Shown here piece after piece: positions 53,079 through 62,167 of a stretch of DNA of 64,000 nucleotides (positions are counted from its first letter, which is position 1; every line of letters starts with the position of its first letter). Origin of the DNA: Shewanella sp. c952 (lineage in GTDB: Bacteria > Pseudomonadota > Gammaproteobacteria > Enterobacterales > Shewanellaceae); the NCBI RefSeq assembly GCF_019654975.1, contig NZ_BPEW01000024.1:1-64000 (forward strand). The letters run 5' to 3'. The notes beneath the pieces were generated by a model. The model was not told the DNA's origin. It saw nothing but the letters and a program-made list of their open reading frames with translations, and made no database searches. Position numbers and translations under genes: made by a program.

Positions 53079-53094
53079 ATTCCAAAATGGAATT
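53079..53094. promoter_or_regulatory. LysR-type palindrome upstream of lrgAB
   Basis: ATTCCAAAATGGAATT contains the same perfect 15-mer as at 12372-12386. It is 90-105 bases before the lrgA start on the minus strand. lrgAB/cidAB operons are commonly under LysR-type control, so this is a plausible operator. Confidence 0.5.
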
Positions 53095-53125
53095 TATGAT
53101 GCTAAATAAATTGCTGACAGACCAT

Positions 53126-53150
53126 CAAAAAGCCCCAGGTTAATGGGGCT
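53126..53150 (-). terminator. Terminator of the YqaE-type gene
   Basis: On the minus strand AGCCCC, 8-base loop, GGGGCT is followed by TTTTTGATGG, 36 bases after the small gene's stop. Confidence 0.85.
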
Positions 53151-53186
53151 CAATCTGTTAATAATTATTGCTACATGAAGCAAGGG

Positions 53187-53351
53187 CTACTTGGTGACGA
53201 CCCAAAGTGCATGCAGTAAACCTGGGATAAAGAAAAGTAGACACAAAATGATATTGATAAGCAGATCTTTACCTACGCCACTTTTTAGAAATACTGCCAC
53301 AGGCGGTAGTAGAATTGCGATGATGATCAGTAACAGTTTATTGGTATCCAT
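53187..53351 (-). CDS. YqaE/Pmp3 family membrane peptide
   Basis: This 54-residue protein belongs to the UPF0057/Pmp3 family: two hydrophobic segments (LLLIIIAILLPPVAVFL and LINIILCLLFFIPGLLHALWVV) joined by KSGVGKDLL, with the diagnostic PPVAVFLK and IPGLLHALWVV. These are stress-linked small membrane proteins. AAGGAAG lies near the expected distance before the ATG. It is monocistronic and was easily missed because of its size. Confidence 0.9.
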   Translation of the reverse strand: MDTNKLLLIIIAILLPPVAVFLKSGVGKDLLINIILCLLFFIPGLLHALWVVTK

Positions 53352-53523
53352 AAAGTATCTTCCTTAAATTATTGGTCATTTTTGACGATATTCAATTCTC
53401 ATAATTACTACTATAAACTTAATTCAAATTGTTGATTATGTAAACGTCATGCCAGTGCACATTGGCTCAGTCACTGGCTAAGACGTTTTTAAGCCTTGTA
53501 ACAAGCTACTGTATACAAGCTTG

Positions 53524-56490
53524 TTATAGCGGCCAAGCTTGCTGGCCATCTACAGCAACAGACTGCAGATCAAGGCTTAAGCAGTAGTCACCTGGAGCAT
53601 AAACGAACACCTGTTTTTCAATCATATTAAAACCAAATGATGCGGTCTGCTCTTTTGCTGCAGGCGTTGTGGCTAGCCCCCACATTTGGTAAAGATCACG
53701 GTAATCAAGTTGGCTTGAGTAGCTCATGGCAATCAGCAGAAAATCATTATTCGATATTGTTTTAGCTGCTTCGAGACTAAATTGATTAAAGCCCAAGTTC
53801 GCTTTTTGCTGCTGCCATAGCTCATCAGAGCTTTTGGCTCGCTCAAACTCCCGCAGTAAAATGTGCAGCCGTGCTAACAGATGCCATCCATTTTCAAGAG
53901 AACCATTTTTTTGTGCCGCCACCATCATTTGTAGCATGGTGGCCATGCCGTTTGACCAGCTAGTGAGATTTGCTGCTTGCATATAGGCAAAAGGATCAGC
54001 TTGATTCATGCTGGCCTGAAGCACTGCAAACTCATCATCAATATTCAATCCTTGGCACTGTGGCAGCTTACCTAACTCAGTGTATGCACGTGACTTTGTG
54101 TAGTAAGAGTATGGGTTAGTCGATGCGTGACCTTCATGACCATCAAAACGTAGGCGGGCTTTTTCAAGTCCATGGCCAAGCTCGTGAATATCGCCGTGTC
54201 CAGTAGGGCTGAATGACCAGCTGGCATCGTAAGGGTTACCCGAACAACCTGAGCCACAGGTCGGCTGGTCAGCATTCATGTGCTTGACGGTATCAATCGT
54301 ATCGATTTGCCAGCCTTTACTGTTAGCAAAATCAGTTATCTCACTAACCTCATCAATGAAAGGCCCCTTGAATCCTGCAAGCAGGTGAGGGTAGTTATGT
54401 ACCTGAGTTATGATAGCGCCTGCCATCTTTTCTGGTGTGCTCCATAAGGCTTCACGGCTCATTGTTTGCTGCATTTTATCGAGTCTAGAATGCACTTCAA
54501 AATGCTTAGTCGCCAGTTCTGCCCAATCATATTGATTGGCGGCGAGATCTTGCATGAATTTGTTACCATCGTCTCCTTCACGCCAGTATGGGTGTTGACC
54601 CACGTGCTGGAAATTCAATGACACTGGCAGATCTGTTTGATCAAATTTAACTTGCAACGGGCCACCGTATGGGCTGGTGAACTTAATACTCTCGCCCGCT
54701 TTTAGCTCTATTTGAGTTGATTGCAGATATTTAGCTCGGTTATACCCGTTAGCAGCAAACTCATGGGTTGAGCCTGAACGCTGGGTATTAATAAACAGCC
54801 AAGTGCGCACAGCGCTGTTGTCGCTACGGCTAACTGTTACAGTTTGTCCGGGCAGCGCATATACACCAGTAGAACGAAAGCCCTTCTTACTCGACAGCGA
54901 AACGGCTTTGTCGGTTGCACTGATATGACTAAAGTCTGTGCGGCTAAAATTGCCTAGATCTTGTGGCAGCAGATTGATATCACGGTAGTGGTAAACGCTG
55001 TGGTCTGCAAAGTAAGCTTGCAAGAACTGCAGATTATCGGTGCTACTCACGTCCATCGGGTATTGGATAGCATGGCGATAGCTATCGCCAGTTAACACCA
55101 ACAGTTTATAAAGGTTGAAACCTTCTTTATTAAACATATCAATATGCTGACTGTCTAGGTTACGTATATTACTGCGGATTGTTTGCAGTGCGCCTTGGTA
55201 TTGGCTACTAAAGTTAGTGTCACAGGTATCTGCACAGTTGGCCAAATTAAAGTCGATATTACCGCTATCGAATAAGCTTAACCACAGATGCTCATCTTCA
55301 AGAGGGCTGTGAGCTGCTAGCATGCTGGTGGCGGAAGACCAATAGGCTTTGTCCTGAGAGAAATAGTTTCCTGGACCGCCGGGGCCTTGCATAGCAAACC
55401 CCATTGGATTAAGCACTGTTTGAGTCAGTGGCACACTATTCCAGCTGTGTAGATGCATATAGAGTAGTGGCTGCTTTGCAGTTTGAATTTGGCTAATCAG
55501 TGGCGCGACCGTTTCGATTGAGAACTGCTGTGCTGATCCTGTGATAACCAGTTGAGCTTCGCTTAAACAGCCGCTAAGTTCGGTTTCATTATCACAACTG
55601 GCGACTTGCCACTCAGGATAGTTGGTTGTGAGCCAGCTTTTAATTCGGTTTACACTGTTACCATTGATTAAGAATAAGCGTACTTGTTTTGTTTGGTTAA
55701 GCTGGCTTAGATCTTGGTCTAACATCCAAGCTAACAACCGCTTAAAGCTTGGTTCAAAACTGGCATTGTTACCCTGTTGTAGGCTAGAGATAATATCAAT
55801 GCCAAATGCGGCATTTCGTTGGCCAGATTGCTCGCTAGTGGCGGCAAAAGTAAGGCCTTTATTGCCAGTCACAAGCGCAAAGGCTTTATTGTCAGGATAA
55901 AGGTGCTCGCTGCCAGCAAGCTGGATCATCTGTGAGTGGCGACCTTGATCATACTCAATCGCATCATTTTGATAGATAGCCTTAACTAATTCTTGTCCAT
56001 CTGCGCGGTACTGGCTGATATGGTTTAGGCCACGCTTTATCATTTGTGGTGTCAGTTCTGTGACTAGGCTTGCATCACCGCTGGCCATTGCTGCACTGAT
56101 TTTGTCATTGAGCTGTAAGCTAATCGAGTCGCTGCTGCTTTGATTGCTGCTGTCAGTGACAGTTAAAGAAAGTGTTATTTGACTATCAACCTCAAGCGCT
56201 GAAGCGTCGACAACTACGCCGTCTATTGAAGCGTTAACCAGTGAAACTGCAGGACCCGCTGTTTGAGACCACTCAAAACTGGAGTCTCCAGTGGCATGCA
56301 CATTAACCTCTGCCGCAACTGCAATTAATTTGTCATTCCATGCGCTTTTAGTATCACCTAACTCAACCTCAGGAGCTTGCGCGGTTGGTGGTGTTGTGCC
56401 ACCGCCAGTGTCTGGTGAGCTTGAATCGTCAGAGCCGCCACAGGCGGATAAGCCTATAAGTAAGCAGCTTGGTAGTAGCCAGTTTTTCAT
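53524..56490 (-). CDS. Large HELGH metalloprotease lipoprotein (ImpA/AcfD-like)
   Basis: This 988-residue lipoprotein has a lipobox (GLSAC) and a Ser/Asp/Thr-rich linker. An Ig-like domain with FEWSQTAGPAVSL follows (about 30-135), then a long ImpA_N-type domain with YMHLHSWNSVPLTQ. The zinc-peptidase motif is GHGDIHELGHGLEK (HELGH near 768) followed by GHASTNPYSYY. It resembles immunomodulating metalloproteases of the M88/ImpA group, which cleave host O-glycoproteins or surface proteins; the substrate here is unknown. The Met at 56490 is chosen because it directly starts the signal; the open frame extends 195 bases upstream. It lies downstream of valS with its own promoter region. Confidence 0.85.
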   Translation of the reverse strand: MKNWLLPSCLLIGLSACGGSDDSSSPDTGGGTTPPTAQAPEVELGDTKSAWNDKLIAVAAEVNVHATGDSSFEWSQTAGPAVSLVNASIDGVVVDASALEVDSQITLSLTVTDSSNQSSSDSISLQLNDKISAAMASGDASLVTELTPQMIKRGLNHISQYRADGQELVKAIYQNDAIEYDQGRHSQMIQLAGSEHLYPDNKAFALVTGNKGLTFAATSEQSGQRNAAFGIDIISSLQQGNNASFEPSFKRLLAWMLDQDLSQLNQTKQVRLFLINGNSVNRIKSWLTTNYPEWQVASCDNETELSGCLSEAQLVITGSAQQFSIETVAPLISQIQTAKQPLLYMHLHSWNSVPLTQTVLNPMGFAMQGPGGPGNYFSQDKAYWSSATSMLAAHSPLEDEHLWLSLFDSGNIDFNLANCADTCDTNFSSQYQGALQTIRSNIRNLDSQHIDMFNKEGFNLYKLLVLTGDSYRHAIQYPMDVSSTDNLQFLQAYFADHSVYHYRDINLLPQDLGNFSRTDFSHISATDKAVSLSSKKGFRSTGVYALPGQTVTVSRSDNSAVRTWLFINTQRSGSTHEFAANGYNRAKYLQSTQIELKAGESIKFTSPYGGPLQVKFDQTDLPVSLNFQHVGQHPYWREGDDGNKFMQDLAANQYDWAELATKHFEVHSRLDKMQQTMSREALWSTPEKMAGAIITQVHNYPHLLAGFKGPFIDEVSEITDFANSKGWQIDTIDTVKHMNADQPTCGSGCSGNPYDASWSFSPTGHGDIHELGHGLEKARLRFDGHEGHASTNPYSYYTKSRAYTELGKLPQCQGLNIDDEFAVLQASMNQADPFAYMQAANLTSWSNGMATMLQMMVAAQKNGSLENGWHLLARLHILLREFERAKSSDELWQQQKANLGFNQFSLEAAKTISNNDFLLIAMSYSSQLDYRDLYQMWGLATTPAAKEQTASFGFNMIEKQVFVYAPGDYCLSLDLQSVAVDGQQAWPL

Positions 56491-56645
56491 TATTATTAAC
56501 ACCCATATCAATTTTATTACATTGTCCTTGATAAAAAGTGATATAGCAAAATATTTAATTAAAACAAAGGGTAAGTCAAAGTTTTGGCTGTTGCTATTAA
56601 ATTGGCGAAGGTGAGTGTTTGTTCTAATCGGTTGAAAATAGGCAA

Positions 56646-56676
56646 TAAAAAAGGCAACCCGAAGATTGCCTTTTTT
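56646..56676 (-). terminator. Terminator of valS
   Basis: AAAAAAGGCAA and TTGCCTTTTTT form a stem with an 8-base loop. It lies 37 bases after the valS stop on the minus strand. Confidence 0.88.
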
Positions 56677-56712
56677 GCATTGCATTAGCCGATTGAAATC
56701 AGCGGGTAAGGC

Positions 56713-59628
56713 TTAGCCTTCCAGTTTAGCAAGCTCAGTTTTTTGCTCGGTAAGCTTTTCAATATCACGTTGATATTCGGCTTGCTTAGCACGCTCTTTT
56801 TCAATCACGGCTGCAGGCGCTTTAGCCACAAAACCTTGGTTCGATAACTTACCTTCAATACGCTTAAACTCACCAGCGGCTTTTTCAAGTAGCTTGTCGA
56901 TACGCGCTACTTCTTTAGCTACATCGATAAGACCTGCCATTGGGATTAGTAGCTCCATGTTGCCCACTAACTGTGTGGTCGACATTGGCGCTGTTTCACC
57001 GTCTGCTAGAATTGTCATAGACTCAAGTTTAGCTAGGGTCTTGAAGAAGGTTTGGTTAGCTTCAATGCGTGCCTTATCTTGCTCACTCACACCGCGAAGT
57101 AGCGCGTTAAGTGGCTTAGATGGCGCAATGTTCAACTCGGCGCGAATGTTACGTACCGCAGTAATCACCTGCTTAACCCACTCAAGATCTTCCATCGCTT
57201 GAGTGTCAACTTTATCAGCTTGGTACTCAGGGAAAGCGGCAAGCATTAAAGTGTCACCTTCAACACCTGCAAGCGGTTTAACGCGCTGCCAGATAGTTTC
57301 AGTCAGGTAAGGCATCATTGGGTGCATCAGGCGCTGCATTTGCTCAAGTACGTTTACCAATGTATGGCGTGTACCACGTAGCTGCGCGTCAGTGCCATTT
57401 TGCATTACTGGTTTAGTTAACTCTAGGTACCAGTCACAGAACTGGTTCCAAGTGAACTCATAGATAGTATTCGCTGCAAGGTCGAAACGGTAGTTTGCCA
57501 TGTGCTCGTCATAGGTTTTAACGGTTTCGTTAAATAGACCGATGATCCAGCGATCAGCAATCGACAGCTCCATTTCACCCGGCTTGCCATCAACAAGAAT
57601 TTGGCCACAATCTAATGCTTCGCCAACAGCATCATCAGCCGCGTCTTCTGTTTGCACTTCGGTGTTCATCAACACGTAGCGAGATGCGTTCCAGATTTTG
57701 TTACAGAAGCTGCGGTAACCGTCTAGGCGTTTCATGTCCCAGTTGATATCGCGGCCAGTAGACGCCATAGACGCTAGAGTAAAGCGCAGGGCATCAGTAC
57801 CGTGTGCTTCAATACCGTCGCTAAACTCTTTACGAGTGCTTTTTTCAATCTTCGCCGCCATTTTAGGCTGCATCATGTTGCCGGTACGTTTTTCAACTAG
57901 CGACTCAAGATCGATACCGTCAATCATATCTAATGGATCAAGTACGTTACCCTTAGATTTCGACATCTTATTGCCGACTTCATCACGGATAAGGCCGGTG
58001 ACATAAACGGTTTTAAATGGCACCTGCGGCTTACCGTTTTCATCTTTGATGAAATGCATGGTCATCATGATCATGCGGGCAACCCAGAAGAAGATGATGT
58101 CAAAACCAGTGACCAGTACATCTGTTGGATGGAACGCTTTAAGCTCAGCGGTGTCTTTTGGCCAGCCAAGGGTAGAGAATGTCCACAACGCAGAGCTAAA
58201 CCATGTATCGAGTACATCGTTGTCTTGGCGTAGTACTACTGAGTCAGCAAGTTTGTGCTTAGCACGTACTTCATCTTCATCGCGACCAACGTAAACTTTA
58301 CCTGCTTCGTCATACCAAGCTGGAATGCGGTGTCCCCACCAAAGCTGACGTGAAATACACCAGTCGTTAATGTCACGCATCCACGAGTTATACATGTTCT
58401 CGTACTGCTGTGGCACAAACTTAATGTCGCCGTTATCAACCGCTTCCATAGCGGTTTTCGCCATAGGTGCAACCGATACATACCATTGGTCTGTTAATAG
58501 TGGCTCAATGACCACGCCAGAGCGATCGCCATAAGGCACTTTCAATCCGTGTGGATCGATTTTGCCAAGTAGACCTAAGGTTTCAAGTTCAGCCACAACC
58601 GCTTTACGCGCTTCAAAACGATCTAGACCGGCATAACGCTCAGGTAGCGTGCCGTCTAATTCATTGTTTGCTGTACCGTCAGTGTTTACCACTTCAGCAG
58701 ATGAGCGGATAGCCGCATCAAAAGTCAAAATGTTGTACATAGGCAGTTCGTGGCGCTTACCGACTTCATAATCGTTAAAGTCATGTGCAGGGGTGATTTT
58801 CACACAACCTGTACCGAACTCCATATCGACGTAATCGTCGGCAACAATCGGAATAAGACGGTTTACAATCGGTAGGTGGATGAACTTACCGATAAGTGAA
58901 GCGTAACGCTCATCTTCTGGATGCACTGCTACCGCGCTATCACCTAACATGGTCTCAGGACGTGTGGTAGCGATCTCTAAGTAATCTTTACCATCGCTGG
59001 TTAATGCACCTTCGGCGAGCGGGTAGCGAAAATGCCACATGCTGCCTTGCTTCTCTTTGTTCTCAACTTCTAAGTCTGAGATAGCAGTATGCAGAGCGGG
59101 ATCCCAGTTTACTAAACGCTTTCCACGGTAGATAAGGTCGTCTTCATAAAGGCGGACAAACACTTCCTGTACCGCTTCAGACATACCTTCGTCCATAGTG
59201 AAACGCTCACGATCCCAATCAACTGACGCGCCGAGACGACGTAGCTGTTTAGTGATGGTGCCACCAGACTCATTCTTCCAATCCCAGATGCGATCGATAA
59301 AGTTTTCACGACCTAAGTCATGACGGTTTAAACCTTCTTCAGCAGCAACTTTACGCTCAACCAACATCTGCGTGGCAATACCTGCATGGTCAGTACCGAC
59401 CTGCCAAAGGGTGTTCTTACCCTTCATGCGCTGGTAACGGGTCAAGGTATCCATAATGGTATCTTGGAAAGCGTGGCCCATATGCAAGCTACCCGTCACG
59501 TTTGGTGGCGGGATCATGATGCAATAGTTGCCTTGAGACTCGTCGCCGTGTGGCTTGAAGTAACCTTTCTCTTCCCAGTTTTGGTAAAGAGACTGTTCGA
59601 TAGACTGCGGGTTATATGTTTTTTCCAT
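56713..59628 (-). CDS. valS: Valyl-tRNA synthetase
   Basis: ValS (971 residues) attaches valine to tRNA-Val. Class I signatures are [14 protein letters not shown] (HIGH variant HMGH, about 41-54) and [15 protein letters not shown] (KMSKS near 555). The CP1 editing domain carries [22 protein letters not shown], and the C-terminal coiled coil (about 900-971) is present with the usual [21 protein letters not shown] end. Length is slightly more than E. coli. holC ends 26 bases upstream of its start, the classical holC-valS order. Confidence 0.98.
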   Translation of the reverse strand: MEKTYNPQSIEQSLYQNWEEKGYFKPHGDESQGNYCIMIPPPNVTGSLHMGHAFQDTIMDTLTRYQRMKGKNTLWQVGTDHAGIATQMLVERKVAAEEGLNRHDLGRENFIDRIWDWKNESGGTITKQLRRLGASVDWDRERFTMDEGMSEAVQEVFVRLYEDDLIYRGKRLVNWDPALHTAISDLEVENKEKQGSMWHFRYPLAEGALTSDGKDYLEIATTRPETMLGDSAVAVHPEDERYASLIGKFIHLPIVNRLIPIVADDYVDMEFGTGCVKITPAHDFNDYEVGKRHELPMYNILTFDAAIRSSAEVVNTDGTANNELDGTLPERYAGLDRFEARKAVVAELETLGLLGKIDPHGLKVPYGDRSGVVIEPLLTDQWYVSVAPMAKTAMEAVDNGDIKFVPQQYENMYNSWMRDINDWCISRQLWWGHRIPAWYDEAGKVYVGRDEDEVRAKHKLADSVVLRQDNDVLDTWFSSALWTFSTLGWPKDTAELKAFHPTDVLVTGFDIIFFWVARMIMMTMHFIKDENGKPQVPFKTVYVTGLIRDEVGNKMSKSKGNVLDPLDMIDGIDLESLVEKRTGNMMQPKMAAKIEKSTRKEFSDGIEAHGTDALRFTLASMASTGRDINWDMKRLDGYRSFCNKIWNASRYVLMNTEVQTEDAADDAVGEALDCGQILVDGKPGEMELSIADRWIIGLFNETVKTYDEHMANYRFDLAANTIYEFTWNQFCDWYLELTKPVMQNGTDAQLRGTRHTLVNVLEQMQRLMHPMMPYLTETIWQRVKPLAGVEGDTLMLAAFPEYQADKVDTQAMEDLEWVKQVITAVRNIRAELNIAPSKPLNALLRGVSEQDKARIEANQTFFKTLAKLESMTILADGETAPMSTTQLVGNMELLIPMAGLIDVAKEVARIDKLLEKAAGEFKRIEGKLSNQGFVAKAPAAVIEKERAKQAEYQRDIEKLTEQKTELAKLEG

Positions 59629-59654
59629 GGGAGCGTGCTTATCTCAAACTAAAA

Positions 59655-60128
59655 TTAATTGGTTGTATTGCTCAAGTCTTGGGTCGTTAACGCTATCCCA
59701 AGAGTGCGATATTGCCGGTAGCGATCGCGTGCAATCGCTTTATGGCCGTCGTCGTTGGCAACGAAGTCGATAATCTGCACAAAGTTTACCGCAAATTGCG
59801 GCACTTGGTCTGCAAGATTAATCAGAACATGACGATTTTTGTTGGCCCCAAGCCGATCAAAGCCTATTTCAACTGGGGCGCCGCCAGTCGGCCCTTCACC
59901 TTTAAGGTTATGGGGCACGAAAGATTGCGGTGCTAACTGCCATAACAGTTCATCGATGGCATAAGCTTGTTCTTTGTCAGCGCAGTGAATATAGACCCAT
60001 TGCTGATTGATAAACGCTTGTCGAGCCAATTCACAGGCAAAATGGTATACCTGTTGTAACGCCAATAATGGCTCATGGCGCTGGGTACTTTTGCCATTAG
60101 GCATCAGGTAAAACAGAGTCTGCGACAT
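59655..60128 (-). CDS. holC: DNA polymerase III chi subunit
   Basis: HolC (157 residues) links the clamp loader to single-stranded DNA-binding protein. Visible features are FACELARQAFINQQWVYIHC, an IDELLWQ helix, SFVPHNLKGEGP, and NLADQVPQFAVNFVQIIDFV, in family order. It directly precedes valS, 26 bases away, as in enterics. The usual upstream neighbour pepA is not seen; instead about 1 kb of repeat-rich DNA follows. Confidence 0.94.
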   Translation of the reverse strand: MSQTLFYLMPNGKSTQRHEPLLALQQVYHFACELARQAFINQQWVYIHCADKEQAYAIDELLWQLAPQSFVPHNLKGEGPTGGAPVEIGFDRLGANKNRHVLINLADQVPQFAVNFVQIIDFVANDDGHKAIARDRYRQYRTLGIALTTQDLSNTTN

Positions 60129-60680
60129 CGTTTATTCTTTGGGCCTTTCTTTGGGCCTAAGTGTACTTGGCTTTTGGACTGACGAAAGAGGGGATTTTAC
60201 ACTAAAAGTAGCTTAGAGATCAGCCCCTTTTTGGCCAGCTAGGTAATATTGATTGGTGGTTTCTGTTAAGACTTGCCCAAGTGGTCGCTTTATTGCTGAA
60301 ACAGTTGCAGTTTATTGGCCGAGAAAGTGGAGGTGCTTTGCCCACACCCGAGCAAGGAGGACTGCTCGTCCTTATCAAGAACATCCTTGTTCAACAGCCA
60401 GTTCGCCATCCATGGCTCTCGCTCAGAGAGTCCATGGTAATGGGCTTCGCCCTTGCATCCACCATGACGCCCCGACGAAGTTGTAAAACCTCACTTATTT
60501 TCGATAATCTCTATCGCCTCATATTCGCCGTCCTTGGCTCACCTAAGGCTATCTCGGCATCCATGCCTCAACCACGAGATAATCTTCAATAACCTCGGCA
60601 ACTTCGATGGGGAATCGGTGTACTCAACTAATTGTGTTTTAATAACCCTGTCTAGATGCGGATGAAACCGCAGAGTGGCC

Positions 60681-60738
60681 ATGACCAATTCTGTTCCATA
60701 AAAAATGTGGCATCCCCTCTGCCCTTGGAGGCCAAATG
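60681..60738. repeat. 58-bp dispersed repeat, copy B
   Basis: This segment is the partner of 4372-4429, with 46 of 58 positions the same and no gaps. The shared cores are CCAATTCTGTTCCATA, TGGCAT and TGGAGG. Confidence 0.65.
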
Positions 60739-60830
60739 TATGTAAGCGAGCCTTTGGAATACCGTAGGTCATTGGAACCACAAATACTTAAAGCTTCGCT
60801 TAAACGATGAGATGTCGGCTAGATTTTTTG

Positions 60831-60857
60831 CTTTTCCTGCTTTTCCTGCTTTTCCTG
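60831..60857. repeat. 9-bp tandem repeat (3 copies)
   Basis: CTTTTCCTG is repeated three times exactly, followed by a diverged CTTTTATCG. Confidence 0.6.
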
Positions 60858-60914
60858 CTTTTATCGTCTTAGCTTTTCCCGGCTTTAAATCGTTCTCAGT
60901 CCCAAATCCCTGAT

Positions 60915-60946
60915 ACAAAAAAGCCACCAATAAAAAGGTGGCTTTA
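60915..60946 (-). terminator. Terminator of 6S satellite unit C
   Basis: On the minus strand AAAGCCACC, A/T-rich loop, GGTGGCTTTTTTG. It is the distal of three similar terminators in the array. Confidence 0.75.
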
Positions 60947-60962
60947 AGTAAATTGAATTGCG

Positions 60963-61008
60963 CCCCGCATTCTATTTATGAAGAGTCCGACTACGTCGGT
61001 ATTCTGGG
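60963..61008 (-). ncRNA. 6S satellite unit C (short structured element)
   Basis: On the minus strand the unit reads CCCAGAATACCGAC, GTAGTCGG, then an AT-rich CTCTTCATAAATAGA hairpin and GCGGGGCGCAATTC. Small stems CCGAC/GTCGG and CT(A/C)TT-type arms are closed by CCC(C)/GGGG. The tail GCAATTCAATTTACT matches the 3' tail of 6S RNA. Unit B at 61090-61136 is the same design. Whether it is transcribed is unknown. Confidence 0.4.
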
Positions 61009-61039
61009 ACGAAAATTGAGAATACAGTAAATTTTAGGT

Positions 61040-61074
61040 ACAAAAAAGCCATCACTTTTCAGTGATGGCTTTCA
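61040..61074 (-). terminator. Terminator of 6S satellite unit B
   Basis: On the minus strand AAAGCCATCACT, short loop, AGTGATGGCTTTTTTG, with the same flanking TTTACTG and GTACC sequences as the other two terminators. Confidence 0.78.
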
Positions 61075-61089
61075 GTAAATTGAATTGCT

Positions 61090-61136
61090 CCCCGCACTCT
61101 ATTTATAGAGAGTCCGACTACGTCGGTATTCTGGGG
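61090..61136 (-). ncRNA. 6S satellite unit B (short structured element)
   Basis: Read on the minus strand, it begins CCCCAGAATACCGAC, which is the reverse complement of the last arm of 6S RNA (GTCGGTATTCTGGGG). It continues with GTAGTCGGACTCTCTATAA and ends ATAGAGTGCGGGGAGCAATTC, i.e. the 6S tail. Stems CCGAC/GTCGG and CTCTAT/ATAGAG are closed by CCCC/GGGG, giving a compact two-hairpin fold of 47 nt followed by a terminator. Confidence 0.42.
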
Positions 61137-61164
61137 ACTGAGTAAACAACTAATATTTTAGATA

Positions 61165-61196
61165 CAAAAAAGCCACTTTGTAACCAAAGTGGCTTT
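61165..61196 (-). terminator. Terminator next to 6S RNA
   Basis: On the minus strand AAAGCCACTTTG, loop GTTA, CAAAGTGGCTTTTTTG; it begins about 13 bases after the inferred 3' end of 6S. Confidence 0.85.
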
Positions 61197-61208
61197 CAGT
61201 AAATTGAA

Positions 61209-61392
61209 TTGCTCCCCAGAATACCGACCGCTGGCGTAGCCCTTGAACCGTAGGTTCAAGGCGGGTAAACGAATACCTCCTAAGGCTTCTCGATACGAGC
61301 CGAGCTTGCACAATGTCAGTAAAACGTTCACCCTGGGTTTGTAGATATCGGCACAGGGACATTGCCAGCTAGCGCGTATCCCAGGGAGCAAA
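61209..61392 (-). ncRNA. ssrS: 6S RNA
   Basis: 6S RNA mimics an open promoter and sequesters sigma-70 RNA polymerase in stationary phase. On the minus strand the closing stem is GCTCCCTGGGATACG with GGTATTCTGGGGAGC. Diagnostic blocks are GTCCCTGTGCCGATAT, GAGAAGCCTTA and CTTGAACCTACGGTTCAAGG, aligned with the E. coli 6S GAGAAGCCTTA and CCTTGAACCAAGGGTTCAAGG. Length is about 184 nt. It lies downstream of zapA, the conserved position, but no 5-formyltetrahydrofolate cyclo-ligase gene follows. End points are approximate. Confidence 0.93.
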
Positions 61393-61401
61393 ACTTGCAT
61401 T

Positions 61402-61436
61402 CGTAAGCAGGTCAATTGACCTTAAAATGGCTTACG
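61402..61436. promoter_or_regulatory. Nested palindromes at the ssrS promoter
   Basis: AGGTCAATTGACCT (61409-61422) is a perfect 14-bp palindrome, enclosed by CGTAAGC (61402-61408) and its inverse GCTTACG (61430-61436). It covers the region expected for the ssrS promoter, just upstream of the 6S 5' end, and a TACGAA-like -10 overlaps its edge. It is a possible regulator-binding site. Confidence 0.4.
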
Positions 61437-61500
61437 ACAATAATTCTTTCATCGCTAAATTTGCTATCGCAAAAATTCAGTACAGCTGATTATAACCTGT

Positions 61501-61809
61501 TTAATCACTTTTCGTAGAGCGTTCAACTAACGCATCTTCTAAAGTTGACTGCAGCAAACCGATTTTTTCATCCATCTGCTTGTTATAATCTTGATTCTTC
61601 TGCTGTTCTTCTAACAGCTCATAACCAGTATTTAATGCTGCCATAATCGCAATTTCTTCACGGCTGATGTTGTTAGTGCGCGCTTTTAGCGACATTAACT
61701 GTTTTTCAAGATTATGTGCGACGTGCCTAAGTGCTGTCTCTTGCCCATCTGGACAAGCGATAGAGTAGGTGCGCCCCATAAGGGTAATTTCAATCGCCTT
61801 GTTACCCAT
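61501..61809 (-). CDS. zapA: Cell division protein ZapA
   Basis: ZapA (102 residues) is an FtsZ-ring stabiliser. The N-terminal β-hairpin is KAIEITLMGRTYSIACPDGQETAL, and the helical part is HVAHNLEKQLMSLKA followed by NISREEIAIMAALNTGYELLEEQ, ending in a coiled coil. The gene is divergent from ygfB and followed by ssrS, a conserved gammaproteobacterial order. GGAATGG-type sequence precedes the ATG. In 61810-62167 I see only the divergent promoter region. Confidence 0.95.
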   Translation of the reverse strand: MGNKAIEITLMGRTYSIACPDGQETALRHVAHNLEKQLMSLKARTNNISREEIAIMAALNTGYELLEEQQKNQDYNKQMDEKIGLLQSTLEDALVERSTKSD

Positions 61810-62167
61810 TCCTAAAGGAATCCTTAAACCGTGTACTTGAGCGGACTATATCGGTCTAAAAAGCAAAGTGCAACACGATATCCAACTAATCAGGAATAGT
61901 TTAGATTAATTGTTGTTTAGATAGCCATTAGCGTACAAACATGAAGCGCTTTGGGCGCTAGTGCTAGTTGAGCTGTTACTTAAGTTACCGCTGGAAATCA
62001 CCATTTATCACCTGTTAGTTGCAATTGTATATACAGCAACTGATCTTGATTGCTGTTTTTGTGGCTAAACCGACAAACTTTTCACGACTTTATGGTGGCA
62101 ACTCTTGGTCGAAACAGCCACTTCTGCTAGCATGAGACCAGTAAATCTTGTCACTGGAAACGACTTT

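Larger units (their letters stand above)
60129..60914. other. Repeat-rich noncoding region between holC and ssrS
   Basis: No credible gene is visible. It holds the hairpin CCATGGCTCTC / GAGAG-T-CCATGG (60410-60437), the dispersed repeat at 60681-60738, and a tract of three exact CTTTTCCTG units (60831-60857). The composition is unlike the flanking genes. Confidence 0.5.

Noticed and set aside
60253..60592. Plus-strand frames after holC
   Set aside because: The overlapping frames have no ribosome sites, and Arg/Pro/Ser-rich composition typical of noncoding repeat DNA.
60963..61136. tRNA genes in the ssrS downstream units
   Set aside because: The compact arms suggest a cloverleaf at first sight, but there is no acceptor stem, T-loop or anticodon arm of proper length.
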